A DNA stretch of 64,000 bases, taken from JAWLBM01 sp041687675 (GTDB lineage: Bacteria > Pseudomonadota > Alphaproteobacteria > Rhizobiales > Pleomorphomonadaceae). Position numbers and translations under genes: made by a program. The stretch lies in contig JAWLBM010000009.1 in the NCBI GenBank assembly GCA_041687675.1, positions 62,001 to 126,000 of the forward strand. The letters are read 5' to 3'. Under the pieces are notes generated by a model, which searched no databases, was not told the DNA's origin, and saw nothing but the letters and a program-made list of their open reading frames with translations. This document shows positions 9,793 through 17,123 of the stretch, piece after piece. The first letter of the stretch is position 1; every line of letters starts with the position of its first letter.

Positions 9793-10041
9793 AGTCGTCT
9801 CCGTCCCGCGGATTTCCGGTGGTCGGGTATGGCCCGACCGGTCCGTCCGGGGACCGGCTGATGCGCCGGGACTTTGGCGGGGACATGGCCGACCGGCCGC
9901 CGGCGCTCGACACGGGGCGCGCCGGAGGGCCGGCCGGCCGAGATCTCCGGCCGCTGGGGCGGGGATCGATCGCGTGTCGCATTCGGTGCCGACGTCGGCG
10001 GGGGTTCCGCCGGGGCGCCGTGGGGTTGAGGGAGCCGAACA

Positions 10042-10899
10042 GTGACGAAAATCGCAAAGCGCCTCGCGGGCGCGGCGGCCGGCATCGGGGCGATGCTGGC
10101 GGCCGGGGTGGTTGAGGCCGCGCCGGTGGACTGGGGCGTCTACCTGCAGGAGGCCGCCTCCGCGGTGGCCGAGGACATCCACGCCTTCAGCGCGCTGACC
10201 TTCTGGATCATCACGCCGATCACGCTGCTCGTGCTCGGGCTGCTCGTCTACGTCATGGTCCGCTTCAACGCCAAGGCGAACCCGGTGCCGTCCAAGACGT
10301 CGCACAACACCACCATCGAGGTGGTATGGACGGTGGCGCCGATCCTGATCCTGCTGGTGATCGCGGTGCCGTCGTTCAGGCTTCTCTATTTCGAGCAGAC
10401 CATTCCGGAGGCGGACGTCACCATCAAGGCGACCGGCAACAAGTGGTACTGGTCCTACGAGTACCCGGACGCCGAGGGGCTATCCTTCGACAGCAACATG
10501 ATCCTCGAAGGCGACATCACCGATCCGGTGAACCAGCCCCGGCTGCTGGCGACCGACTACCCGGTGGTCGTGCCGGTGGGCAAGGTCGTCCGGGTGCAGG
10601 TCACCGCCGGCGACGTCATCCACGCCTTCGCCTTGCCGGCCATGGGCGTGAAGATCGACGCCATGCCCGGTCGCCTCAACGAGACCTGGTTCCGGGCCGA
10701 GCGGCCGGGCGTGTTCTACGGCCAGTGCTCCGAGCTCTGCGGGCTCAACCACGCTTTCATGCCGATCGAGGTGCGCGTGGTGACCGACGAGCAGTACGCC
10801 GCCTGGGTCGAGGCGGCCAAGGAGGACATCGACGCCGGCGTCGAGCTGCTCGCCTCCTTCCGCGACGACACCCCGTCGGTCGACGTCGCGGCGCGCTGA
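10042..10899 (+). CDS. ctaC: Cytochrome c oxidase subunit II (aa3 type)
   Basis: CuA-bearing subunit that takes electrons from cytochrome c. The 285-residue product has a signal peptide, two membrane helices near residues 50-72 and 93-113, and a periplasmic cupredoxin domain. The CuA ligands are in GQCSELCGLNHAFM near residues 226-239, with the other histidine in VIHAFALP. The electron-entry aromatic cluster is visible as KWYWSYEYP. The GTG start is preceded by GGGAG nine bases upstream. First gene of the oxidase operon. Confidence 0.97.
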   Translation: MTKIAKRLAGAAAGIGAMLAAGVVEAAPVDWGVYLQEAASAVAEDIHAFSALTFWIITPITLLVLGLLVYVMVRFNAKANPVPSKTSHNTTIEVVWTVAPILILLVIAVPSFRLLYFEQTIPEADVTIKATGNKWYWSYEYPDAEGLSFDSNMILEGDITDPVNQPRLLATDYPVVVPVGKVVRVQVTAGDVIHAFALPAMGVKIDAMPGRLNETWFRAERPGVFYGQCSELCGLNHAFMPIEVRVVTDEQYAAWVEAAKEDIDAGVELLASFRDDTPSVDVAAR

Positions 10900-10938
10900 C
10901 ACGCCCGGCGAGCCCACTCGTTCACGGGCGGCAGAGCC

Positions 10939-10957
10939 CCGCGCGCCTCACGCGCGG
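10939..10957 (+). other. Intercistronic hairpin between ctaC and ctaD
   Basis: CCGCGCG and CGCGCGG form a perfect seven-base-pair stem with a five-base loop. No T tract follows, so it is more likely to affect mRNA decay or partial read-through than to end transcription fully. Confidence 0.45.
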
Positions 10958-10996
10958 ATCGCCGTCCGCCATCGGCAACACGGAGAGGAGCCCCAG

Positions 10997-12604
10997 ATGG
11001 CCACCGCTTCCCACGCAGCAGCCCATGACCATCCGCACGGATGGCGGCGCTACGTCTATTCGACGAACCACAAGGACATCGGCACGCTCTATCTGATCTT
11101 CGCGGTCATTTCGGGCATTGTCGGCGGCGCGCTCTCGATCGCCATGCGCATGGAGCTCCAGGAGCCCGGCATGCAGATCTTCGGCGATCCGAACGTCTAC
11201 AACATGTTCACCACGGCGCACGGCCTCATCATGATCTTCTTCATGGTCATGCCGGCGCTGATCGGCGGCTTCGCCAACTGGTTCGTGCCGATCATGATCG
11301 GCGCGCCGGACATGGCGTTCCCGCGCATGAACAACATCTCCTTCTGGCTGCTGCCGCCGGCGCTGATCCTCCTGGTGCTGTCGATGTTCGTCGAGGGCGC
11401 GGACGGCTCGCCGGGCGTCACCGGCGGCTGGACGATCTACCCGCCGTACTCGACCTCGGGCACCCCCGGCCCGGCGATGGACTTCGCGATCCTGTCGCTG
11501 CACATCGCGGGCGCCTCGTCGATCCTCGGCGCGATCAACTTCATCACCACCATCTTCAACATGCGCGCCCCGGGCATGACGCTGCACAAGATGCCGCTGT
11601 TCGCCTGGTCCGTGCTGGTCACCGCCTTCCTGCTGCTGCTCTCGCTGCCGGTTCTCGCCGGCGCGATCACCATGCTTTTGACCGACCGCAACTTCGGCAC
11701 CACCTTCTTCGATCCGGCCGGCGGCGGCGACCCGATCCTGTTCCAGCACCTGTTCTGGTTCTTCGGCCACCCCGAGGTGTACATCCTGATCCTGCCGGGC
11801 TTCGGCATCATCAGCCACATCGTGGCGACCTTCTCCAAGAAGCCGGTGTTCGGCTACCTCGGGATGGCTTATGCCATGGTCGCGATCGGCGGCGTCGGCT
11901 TCATCGTCTGGGCGCACCACATGTACACGGTGGGCCTCGACGTCGACACCCAGGCCTACTTCGTGGCGGCCACCATGGTCATCGCGGTGCCGACGGGCGT
12001 GAAGATCTTCTCGTGGATCGCCACCATGTGGGGCGGCTCCATCGAGTTCCGCACCCCGATGGTGTGGGCGATCGGCTTCATCTTCCTGTTCACTGTGGGC
12101 GGCGTCACCGGCGTCCAGCTGGCCAACGCCGGCTTCGACCGGGTGCTGCACGACACCTACTACGTGGTGGCGCACTTCCACTACGTGCTGTCGCTCGGCG
12201 CCGTGTTCGCCATCTTCGCCGGCTTCTACTATTGGCTGCCGAAGATGTCCGGCTACATGTACGACGAGCGCCTGGGCCAGCTGCACTTCTGGGTCACCTT
12301 CGTCGGCGTGAACCTGGTGTTCTTCCCGCAGCACTTCCTCGGCCTGCAGGGGATGCCGCGCCGCTACGTCGACTACCCGGACGCCTTCTCCGGCTGGAAC
12401 GCGGTGTCGTCCTACGGCTCGTACATCTCCGGCTTCGGCGTGCTGATCTTCCTCTACGTCGTCTACGACACCTTCGCGAAGAAGCGGGTGGCCGGCGACA
12501 ACCCGTGGGGCGAGGGGGCCACGACGCTGGAGTGGACGCTGTCGTCGCCGCCGCCGTTCCACCAGTTCGAGACGCTGCCGCGCATCAAGGGCGACGCCCA
12601 CTGA
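10997..12604 (+). CDS. ctaD: Cytochrome c oxidase subunit I (aa3 type)
   Basis: Catalytic heme a / heme a3-CuB subunit, 535 residues with about twelve membrane helices. Visible signatures: the heme a ligand region TTAHGLIMIFFMVMP near residue 75; HPEVYILILPGFG near 258 with the CuB histidine and cross-linked tyrosine; and the heme a3/heme a histidine pair in VVAHFHYVL near 393. The glutamate in FGHPEVY marks the type A1 D channel. GGAG precedes the ATG. It is the second gene of the operon after a 97-base gap. Confidence 0.98.
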   Translation: MATASHAAAHDHPHGWRRYVYSTNHKDIGTLYLIFAVISGIVGGALSIAMRMELQEPGMQIFGDPNVYNMFTTAHGLIMIFFMVMPALIGGFANWFVPIMIGAPDMAFPRMNNISFWLLPPALILLVLSMFVEGADGSPGVTGGWTIYPPYSTSGTPGPAMDFAILSLHIAGASSILGAINFITTIFNMRAPGMTLHKMPLFAWSVLVTAFLLLLSLPVLAGAITMLLTDRNFGTTFFDPAGGGDPILFQHLFWFFGHPEVYILILPGFGIISHIVATFSKKPVFGYLGMAYAMVAIGGVGFIVWAHHMYTVGLDVDTQAYFVAATMVIAVPTGVKIFSWIATMWGGSIEFRTPMVWAIGFIFLFTVGGVTGVQLANAGFDRVLHDTYYVVAHFHYVLSLGAVFAIFAGFYYWLPKMSGYMYDERLGQLHFWVTFVGVNLVFFPQHFLGLQGMPRRYVDYPDAFSGWNAVSSYGSYISGFGVLIFLYVVYDTFAKKRVAGDNPWGEGATTLEWTLSSPPPFHQFETLPRIKGDAH

Positions 12605-12615
12605 TCGCGGCGCAG

Positions 12616-12646
12616 GGGACCGACGCCGTCCGACGGCGCCGGTCCC
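12616..12646 (+). other. First hairpin between ctaD and ctaB
   Basis: GGGACCG then CGCCG pair with CGGCG then CGGTCCC across one A-C mismatch, with a five-base loop. It starts 12 bases after the ctaD stop and has no T tract. Confidence 0.5.
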
Positions 12647-12657
12647 GCGGAACACGA

Positions 12658-12688
12658 GGCGCACCGGGCTAGTTGCTCCCGGTGCGCC
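12658..12688 (+). other. Second hairpin between ctaD and ctaB
   Basis: A perfect eleven-base-pair stem: GGCGCACCGGG at 12658-12668 and CCCGGTGCGCC at 12678-12688, with a nine-base loop. No T tract follows. Together with the preceding hairpin it makes a tandem structure in the gap. Confidence 0.55.
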
Positions 12689-12749
12689 CGACCCCCGGAT
12701 TTCCGGCGCCGGACGGGCGCGGAACCGTCCGGACCAAGAGGTAGACATC

Positions 12750-13691
12750 GTGAGCGACGTGACCATCGATCTCAGCGCCGGCCGGCGCCCGCAGGTATCC
12801 ACCGCGGGGGCGGGCGACTATTTCGCGCTCCTGAAGCCGCGGGTGATGTCGCTCGTCATCTTCACCGCCCTGGTCGGCATGGTGCTGGCCCCCGGCGGCG
12901 TGCACCCGCTGATCGGCTTCGTCGGCCTGCTCGCCATCGCCGTCGGCGCCGGCGCCTCTGGCGCGCTCAACATGTGGTACGACGCCGACATCGACCGGGT
13001 GATGGCCCGCACGTCCGGGCGCCCGATCCCTGCCGGCCGGGTCGCGCCGGCGGAGGCGCTGCAGTTCGGGCTGGTGCTTTCGGTGATGTCCGTCGGCGTG
13101 CTCGGGGTGGCGGTGAACTGGCTGGCCGCGGCGCTGCTCGCCTTCACCATCTTCTTCTACGTCGCGGTCTACACGATGTGGCTGAAGCGCTGGACGCCGC
13201 AGAACATCGTCATCGGCGGCGCCGCCGGGGCCTTCCCGCCGGTGATCGGCTGGGCGGCGGTGACCGGGACGATCTCGGTCGAGAGCCTGGCCCTGTTCGC
13301 GATCATCTTCTTCTGGACCCCGCCGCACTTCTGGGCGCTGGCGCTGCTCAAGGCCGACGACTATGCCCGCGCCGGCGTGCCGATGCTGCCGGTGGTGGCC
13401 GGCGACGGGGCGACGCGCCGGCACATCGTCGCCTACACGGCGCTGATGCTGCCGGTCGGCGCGCTCCCCTTCGCGCTCGGCTTCGCCTCGGCCGGCTACC
13501 TCGTGATTTCGCTGGCGATGGGCGGCTGGTTCCTCTACCGGGCGGTCGAGGTGCTGAGGGCGCCTGCCGGGCCGGAGGGCAGGGCCGCCTCCGTGAAGCT
13601 GTTCCTCTACTCGATCGTGTACCTCTTCGGGCTGTTCGCCGTGCTCCTCGCCGACCACGTCGTCGCCCTTTTGACGGGCGCCGGAGCATGA
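12750..13691 (+). CDS. ctaB: Protoheme IX farnesyltransferase (heme O synthase)
   Basis: Adds a farnesyl chain to heme b, the first step of heme A synthesis for subunit I. The 313-residue UbiA-family membrane protein shows the aspartate-rich motif NMWYDADIDRVMARTSGRP near residues 72-90 and the second conserved loop near residue 145 (YTMWLKRWTPQNIVIGG). The GTG start has AGAGG upstream. Its stop overlaps the coxF start. Confidence 0.96.
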   Translation: MSDVTIDLSAGRRPQVSTAGAGDYFALLKPRVMSLVIFTALVGMVLAPGGVHPLIGFVGLLAIAVGAGASGALNMWYDADIDRVMARTSGRPIPAGRVAPAEALQFGLVLSVMSVGVLGVAVNWLAAALLAFTIFFYVAVYTMWLKRWTPQNIVIGGAAGAFPPVIGWAAVTGTISVESLALFAIIFFWTPPHFWALALLKADDYARAGVPMLPVVAGDGATRRHIVAYTALMLPVGALPFALGFASAGYLVISLAMGGWFLYRAVEVLRAPAGPEGRAASVKLFLYSIVYLFGLFAVLLADHVVALLTGAGA

Positions 13692-13858
13692 CCCTGATGG
13701 CCGAAGACGAAGACGGCGTGCGTCTCACGCCCGAGCAGAAGAAGAGCCGCCGCCAGCGCTCGATCGCGATCGCGGCGATCCTGGTCGGCCTCGTCGTGCT
13801 GTTTTACCTCGTGACCCTCGTCCGGCTCGGCGGCAACGTCGCCGAGCGGGCCATCTGA
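13688..13858 (+). CDS. coxF: CoxF-like small membrane protein
   Basis: A 56-residue protein with a charged N terminus and one membrane helix near residues 26-47 (IAIAAILVGLVVLFYLVTLV). It begins inside the ctaB stop (ATGA) and sits between ctaB and ctaG, the fixed place of coxF in alphaproteobacterial oxidase clusters. The role is probably in oxidase assembly; this rests on position and size, as the sequence itself has no catalytic motif. Confidence 0.75.
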   Translation: MTLMAEDEDGVRLTPEQKKSRRQRSIAIAAILVGLVVLFYLVTLVRLGGNVAERAI

Positions 13859-13874
13859 ATCAGGGAGCGGAGCC

Positions 13875-14489
13875 ATGACCGGGACCGACGACCGCAATGC
13901 CAGCGCCGGGCGGCGCACGCGCGACCTGAAGGTCGCGGTGGTGTGCGTCGCGGCGGTGCTCGGCATGACGGGGCTCTCCTTCGCCTCCGTCCCGCTCTAC
14001 CGCTGGTTCTGCCAGGTAACCGGATACGGCGGCACCACGCAGGTGGCCACGAGCGCCGACGGGGTCGAGGTGATCGACCGCGAGATCAATGTGCGCTTCG
14101 ACGCCAACGTCGCCCCCGGGCTTGCCTGGGAGTTCAAGGCGGACGAGCCGGTGATCCGGGTCAGGCTCGGCGAGATGCGCACGACCTTCTACCGGGCGAG
14201 GAACGTCTCGGACCGGCCGCTCACCGGCTCGGCGACCTTCAACGTCACGCCGGCCGCGGCCGGGCCCTACTTCTCCAAGATCGCCTGCTTCTGCTTCACC
14301 GAGCAGACCCTCGAGCCCGGCGAGGAGATCGAGATGGGCGTCACCTTCTACGTCGATCCGGCGATGCTCGAGGATCCCGACATCCGCACGGCGCAGACGA
14401 TCACCCTGTCCTACACCTTCTTCAAGGCCGCGAGGCCCGAGGAACCACTGGCGGCCGCGCCGGACGCGGACGACGCCGATCCGACCTGA
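13875..14489 (+). CDS. ctaG: Cytochrome c oxidase assembly protein CtaG (Cox11)
   Basis: Delivers copper to the CuB site of subunit I. The 204-residue protein has a single N-terminal membrane anchor near residues 20-42, followed by a periplasmic immunoglobulin-like domain. The copper-binding pair is seen as ACFCFTEQTL near residues 137-146, and the third conserved cysteine in YRWFCQVTGYGG near 50. GGAG lies seven bases before the ATG. Confidence 0.96.
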   Translation: MTGTDDRNASAGRRTRDLKVAVVCVAAVLGMTGLSFASVPLYRWFCQVTGYGGTTQVATSADGVEVIDREINVRFDANVAPGLAWEFKADEPVIRVRLGEMRTTFYRARNVSDRPLTGSATFNVTPAAAGPYFSKIACFCFTEQTLEPGEEIEMGVTFYVDPAMLEDPDIRTAQTITLSYTFFKAARPEEPLAAAPDADDADPT

Positions 14490-14560
14490 TATGAAGTGCT
14501 GTTACGTCCCGTCGCCGAACGCCTGGGGGGCACGGCTCGCGGGATCTGCGGGAGAGTGAG

Positions 14561-15430
14561 ATGGCTGGAAAACCGAACCACGAATACCATCTGGTCGATC
14601 CGAGCCCGTGGCCGTTCATCGGCTCGGTCGGCGCGCTGATCATGGCGATCGGCGGCATCGGCCTGATGCGCTGGCTGAGCGAGGGCGAACTGGTCCTCGC
14701 CGGCCTCGACTTCGCCAATCCGTGGCTCTTCATCGTCGGCCTGCTGATCGTCTTCTACACCATGTTCGGATGGTGGCGGGACACCGTCCGCGAGAGCCTG
14801 GCCGGCTATCACACCCGCGTGGTCAGCCTGCACCTGCGCTACGGCATGATCCTGTTCATCGCCTCCGAGGTGATGTTCTTCGTGGCCTGGTTCTGGGCCT
14901 TCTTCGACGCATCGCTGTTCGTCGCCGAGCCGCAGCAGGTGCTGCGCGTGGAGCACACCGGCGGCGTCTGGCCGCCGGAGGGCATCGAGGTCTTCGACCC
15001 CTGGCACCTGCCGCTCCTCAACACGCTGATCCTGCTGCTCTCCGGCACCACCGTCACCTGGGCGCACCACGCGCTGCTCCACGACGACCGCCACGGCCTC
15101 GTCTGGGGGCTCGTGCTCACGGTCGCCCTCGGCGCGCTGTTCACGGTGATCCAGGTCTACGAGTACGCCCACGCGGCCTTCGCCTTCTCGGGCAACATCT
15201 ACGGCGCGACCTTCTTCATGGCGACCGGCTTCCACGGCTTCCACGTGCTGGTCGGGACCATCTTCCTGCTGGTCTGCCTGATCCGGGCGCTGAACGGCCA
15301 CTTCACGCCGCAGAAGCACTTCGGCTTCGAGGCGGCCGCCTGGTACTGGCACTTCGTCGACGTGGTCTGGCTGTTCCTCTTCGCCTCCATCTACATCTGG
15401 GGCGGCTGGGGCGGGGTCGTCCACGGCTGA
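14561..15430 (+). CDS. ctaE: Cytochrome c oxidase subunit III
   Basis: Non-catalytic core subunit of the aa3 oxidase, which supports proton uptake and subunit I stability. The 289-residue protein has seven predicted helices. Family signatures include FIASEVMFFVAWFWAFFDAS near residues 103-122, FTVIQVYEYAHA near 193, GFHGFHVLVGT near 222 and AAWYWHFVDVVWLFLF near 260. Confidence 0.97.
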   Translation: MAGKPNHEYHLVDPSPWPFIGSVGALIMAIGGIGLMRWLSEGELVLAGLDFANPWLFIVGLLIVFYTMFGWWRDTVRESLAGYHTRVVSLHLRYGMILFIASEVMFFVAWFWAFFDASLFVAEPQQVLRVEHTGGVWPPEGIEVFDPWHLPLLNTLILLLSGTTVTWAHHALLHDDRHGLVWGLVLTVALGALFTVIQVYEYAHAAFAFSGNIYGATFFMATGFHGFHVLVGTIFLLVCLIRALNGHFTPQKHFGFEAAAWYWHFVDVVWLFLFASIYIWGGWGGVVHG

Positions 15431-15433
15431 CCC

Positions 15434-15489
15434 GTCCCTCGCGGGACACGACATCACGGCGGCGCGCGGGGGAAACTTCGCGCGCCGCC
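15434..15489 (+). other. Two hairpins between ctaE and the DUF983 gene
   Basis: A short stem GTCCC-TCGC-GGGAC (15434-15447) starts three bases after the ctaE stop. A perfect eleven-base-pair stem GGCGGCGCGCG / CGCGCGCCGCC follows (15458-15468 and 15479-15489). Neither is followed by a run of T, which leaves read-through possible. Confidence 0.55.
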
Positions 15490-15535
15490 CCCGTTTCGAG
15501 AGAGGCGTCCGAGGCGGCGCCGGGAGCATGACCCG

Positions 15536-15934
15536 ATGACCGAGGACAAGGCCCGTTTCGCCCCCGTGCCGCCGGTCTCCTCGGCGATGCGCGGGCGCTG
15601 CCCGCGCTGCGGCGAGGGGCGGCTGTTCGATGGCTTCCTCGCCACCGCTCCGCGCTGCTCCGCTTGCGGCCTCGACTACCGCTTCATCGACAGCGGCGAC
15701 GGCCCGGCGGTCTTCGTGATCCTGATCGTCGGATTCCTGGTGGTCGGACTCGCGCTCTACGTGGAGGTGGCCTACACGCCGCCGCTGTGGCTGCACGCGC
15801 TGTTGTGGCTACCGCTGACGCTGGTCCTCGCCCTCGGGGGCCTCCGCCCCCTCAAGGGCGCGATGATCGGCCTGCAGTACCGCCACAAGGCCGAGGAGGG
15901 CAGGCTGGACAACGGCGGGGGTGGCGGCGGATGA
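15536..15934 (+). CDS. DUF983 domain-containing membrane protein
   Basis: A 132-residue protein of the DUF983 family, found in nearly all alphaproteobacterial oxidase loci. Two CxxC pairs (CPRCGEGRLF near residue 22 and CSACGLDY near 40) suggest a zinc ribbon, followed by two membrane helices near residues 56-78 and 86-105. A role in oxidase biogenesis is inferred from location. Its stop overlaps the SURF1 start. Confidence 0.88.
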   Translation: MTEDKARFAPVPPVSSAMRGRCPRCGEGRLFDGFLATAPRCSACGLDYRFIDSGDGPAVFVILIVGFLVVGLALYVEVAYTPPLWLHALLWLPLTLVLALGGLRPLKGAMIGLQYRHKAEEGRLDNGGGGGG

Positions 15935-16671
15935 GGGCGATGTCGCGGACGCGGCTCGCCGCCGCCCTGGTCGTGGTGGCGGCGGCGCTGGCGGTGCTGG
16001 TCGCGCTCGGCACCTGGCAGGTGGGACGCCTCGCCTGGAAGGAGGCGCTGATCGCGCGGGTCGAGGCGCGCGTCGACGCCCCGGCCGCGCCGCTGCCCCC
16101 GCCGGAGACCTGGGGGTCGCTGCAGCCGGAGGAGATCGAGTACCGGCCGGTGCGGCTCGCCGGCACCTTCGATCATTCCGAGGAGATCCACGTCTACATC
16201 GCCCTTTCCCAGCCGAGGGGACCCTTCGGCGGGCAGGGCTACTTCGTGCTGACGCCGCTGGTCCTCGACGACGGCCGCGCGGTCTTCGTCAACCGGGGCT
16301 TCGTGCCGATGGACCGCAAGGACCCGGCGACCCGGCCGGAGGGCCAGGTCGATGGGCGCGTCGAGATCGAGGGCCTGATGCGGCCGGCGGAGGAGGCGTC
16401 CTGGATCAGCCCGGAACCGGATCCCGCCAAGAACGTCTGGTTCGTGCGCGACCCGGCGCGGATGGCCGAGGCGGCCGGCCTCGACCCCGCCCGGGTCGCG
16501 CCCTTCACCGTCGATGCCCGCGCCGGCCAGTCGCCCGGCGGGCTGCCACAGGGCGGCGAGACCATCGTCGCCTTCACCAACAACCACCTCGGCTACGCCA
16601 TCACCTGGTACGGCCTCGCCGCGGCGCTCGTCGTCGTCGCGGGCGCCGTGCTGATGCGGCGGACGGGGTGA
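15931..16671 (+). CDS. SURF1 family cytochrome c oxidase assembly protein
   Basis: A 246-residue SURF1 protein, which helps insert heme a into subunit I. It has an N-terminal helix near residues 8-28 (LAAALVVVAAALAVLVALG) leading into the family motif GTWQVGRLAWKEALI, a periplasmic domain with the segments FVNRGFVPMDRKDPATRPEG and NNHLGYAITWYGLA, and a C-terminal helix. ATG 15931 overlaps the DUF983 stop; another ATG nine bases on is possible. Confidence 0.95.
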   Translation: MRAMSRTRLAAALVVVAAALAVLVALGTWQVGRLAWKEALIARVEARVDAPAAPLPPPETWGSLQPEEIEYRPVRLAGTFDHSEEIHVYIALSQPRGPFGGQGYFVLTPLVLDDGRAVFVNRGFVPMDRKDPATRPEGQVDGRVEIEGLMRPAEEASWISPEPDPAKNVWFVRDPARMAEAAGLDPARVAPFTVDARAGQSPGGLPQGGETIVAFTNNHLGYAITWYGLAAALVVVAGAVLMRRTG

Positions 16672-16705
16672 TGCCGCCGCGCGGGGGCGCCAACGGAGGA
16701 CTTCG

Positions 16706-17119
16706 ATGATCCGCGTCCGGCAACTCGCCCATGTCTGCTTCTTCGCCCGCGACCTCGAGGCGACCGCTACCTTCTGGCGGGACGTCCTGGGGCTGCATGT
16801 GAAGTTCGACTTCCTCCGCGGCGGCGAGCGCGCCGGCTTCTACATCGAGGTCGGCGGGCGCACCCATGTGGAGGTGTTCCGCAAGGACGCCGCCTTCTCG
16901 GAGACCGACGCGATCAACCACCTCTGCCTCGAGGTGGAGGACATCGACGCGGCGGTCGCCCACATCCGCGGGCGGGGCGTCGAGGTCACCGACAAGACAT
17001 ACGGCTGCGACGACACCTGGCAAGCCTGGGTCACCGACCCCAACGGCGTCAAGGTCGAGCTCTTCCAGTACACCGGGCGGAGCGCGCAGTTCGTGGGCGG
17101 CGACCGCAGCCTCGACTGA
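16706..17119 (+). CDS. VOC (glyoxalase/dioxygenase) family protein
   Basis: A 137-residue single-module vicinal-oxygen-chelate protein. It begins with the typical QLAHVCFFARDLEATATFWRD, in which the histidine is a likely metal ligand. A second histidine-containing strand (INHLCLEVEDID) lies near residue 71, and the closing DPNGVKVELFQY near residue 114 supplies a glutamate. The metal-ligand positions are therefore present. The reaction cannot be assigned. It is the last gene of the plus-strand run and is convergent with the EAL gene with a four-base gap. Confidence 0.8.
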   Translation: MIRVRQLAHVCFFARDLEATATFWRDVLGLHVKFDFLRGGERAGFYIEVGGRTHVEVFRKDAAFSETDAINHLCLEVEDIDAAVAHIRGRGVEVTDKTYGCDDTWQAWVTDPNGVKVELFQYTGRSAQFVGGDRSLD

Positions 17120-17123
17120 GGGC

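Larger units (their letters stand above)
9533..10041. other. Divergent intergenic region between ialB-like gene and ctaC
   Basis: No gene is evident. It holds a candidate promoter for the IalB gene (9648-9675), a perfect 16-base palindrome at 9678-9693 (CGCGCCGGCCGGCGCG), and an FNR/FixK-type box at 9779-9792. A stretch of lower GC at 9755-9795 surrounds the box. No convincing promoter hexamers for ctaC were found. Confidence 0.6.

Noticed and set aside
10922..12802. Minus-strand open frame of about 620 codons opposite ctaD
   Set aside because: Composition is typical of the antisense of a codon-biased gene and no domain is visible; ctaD on the plus strand is certain.
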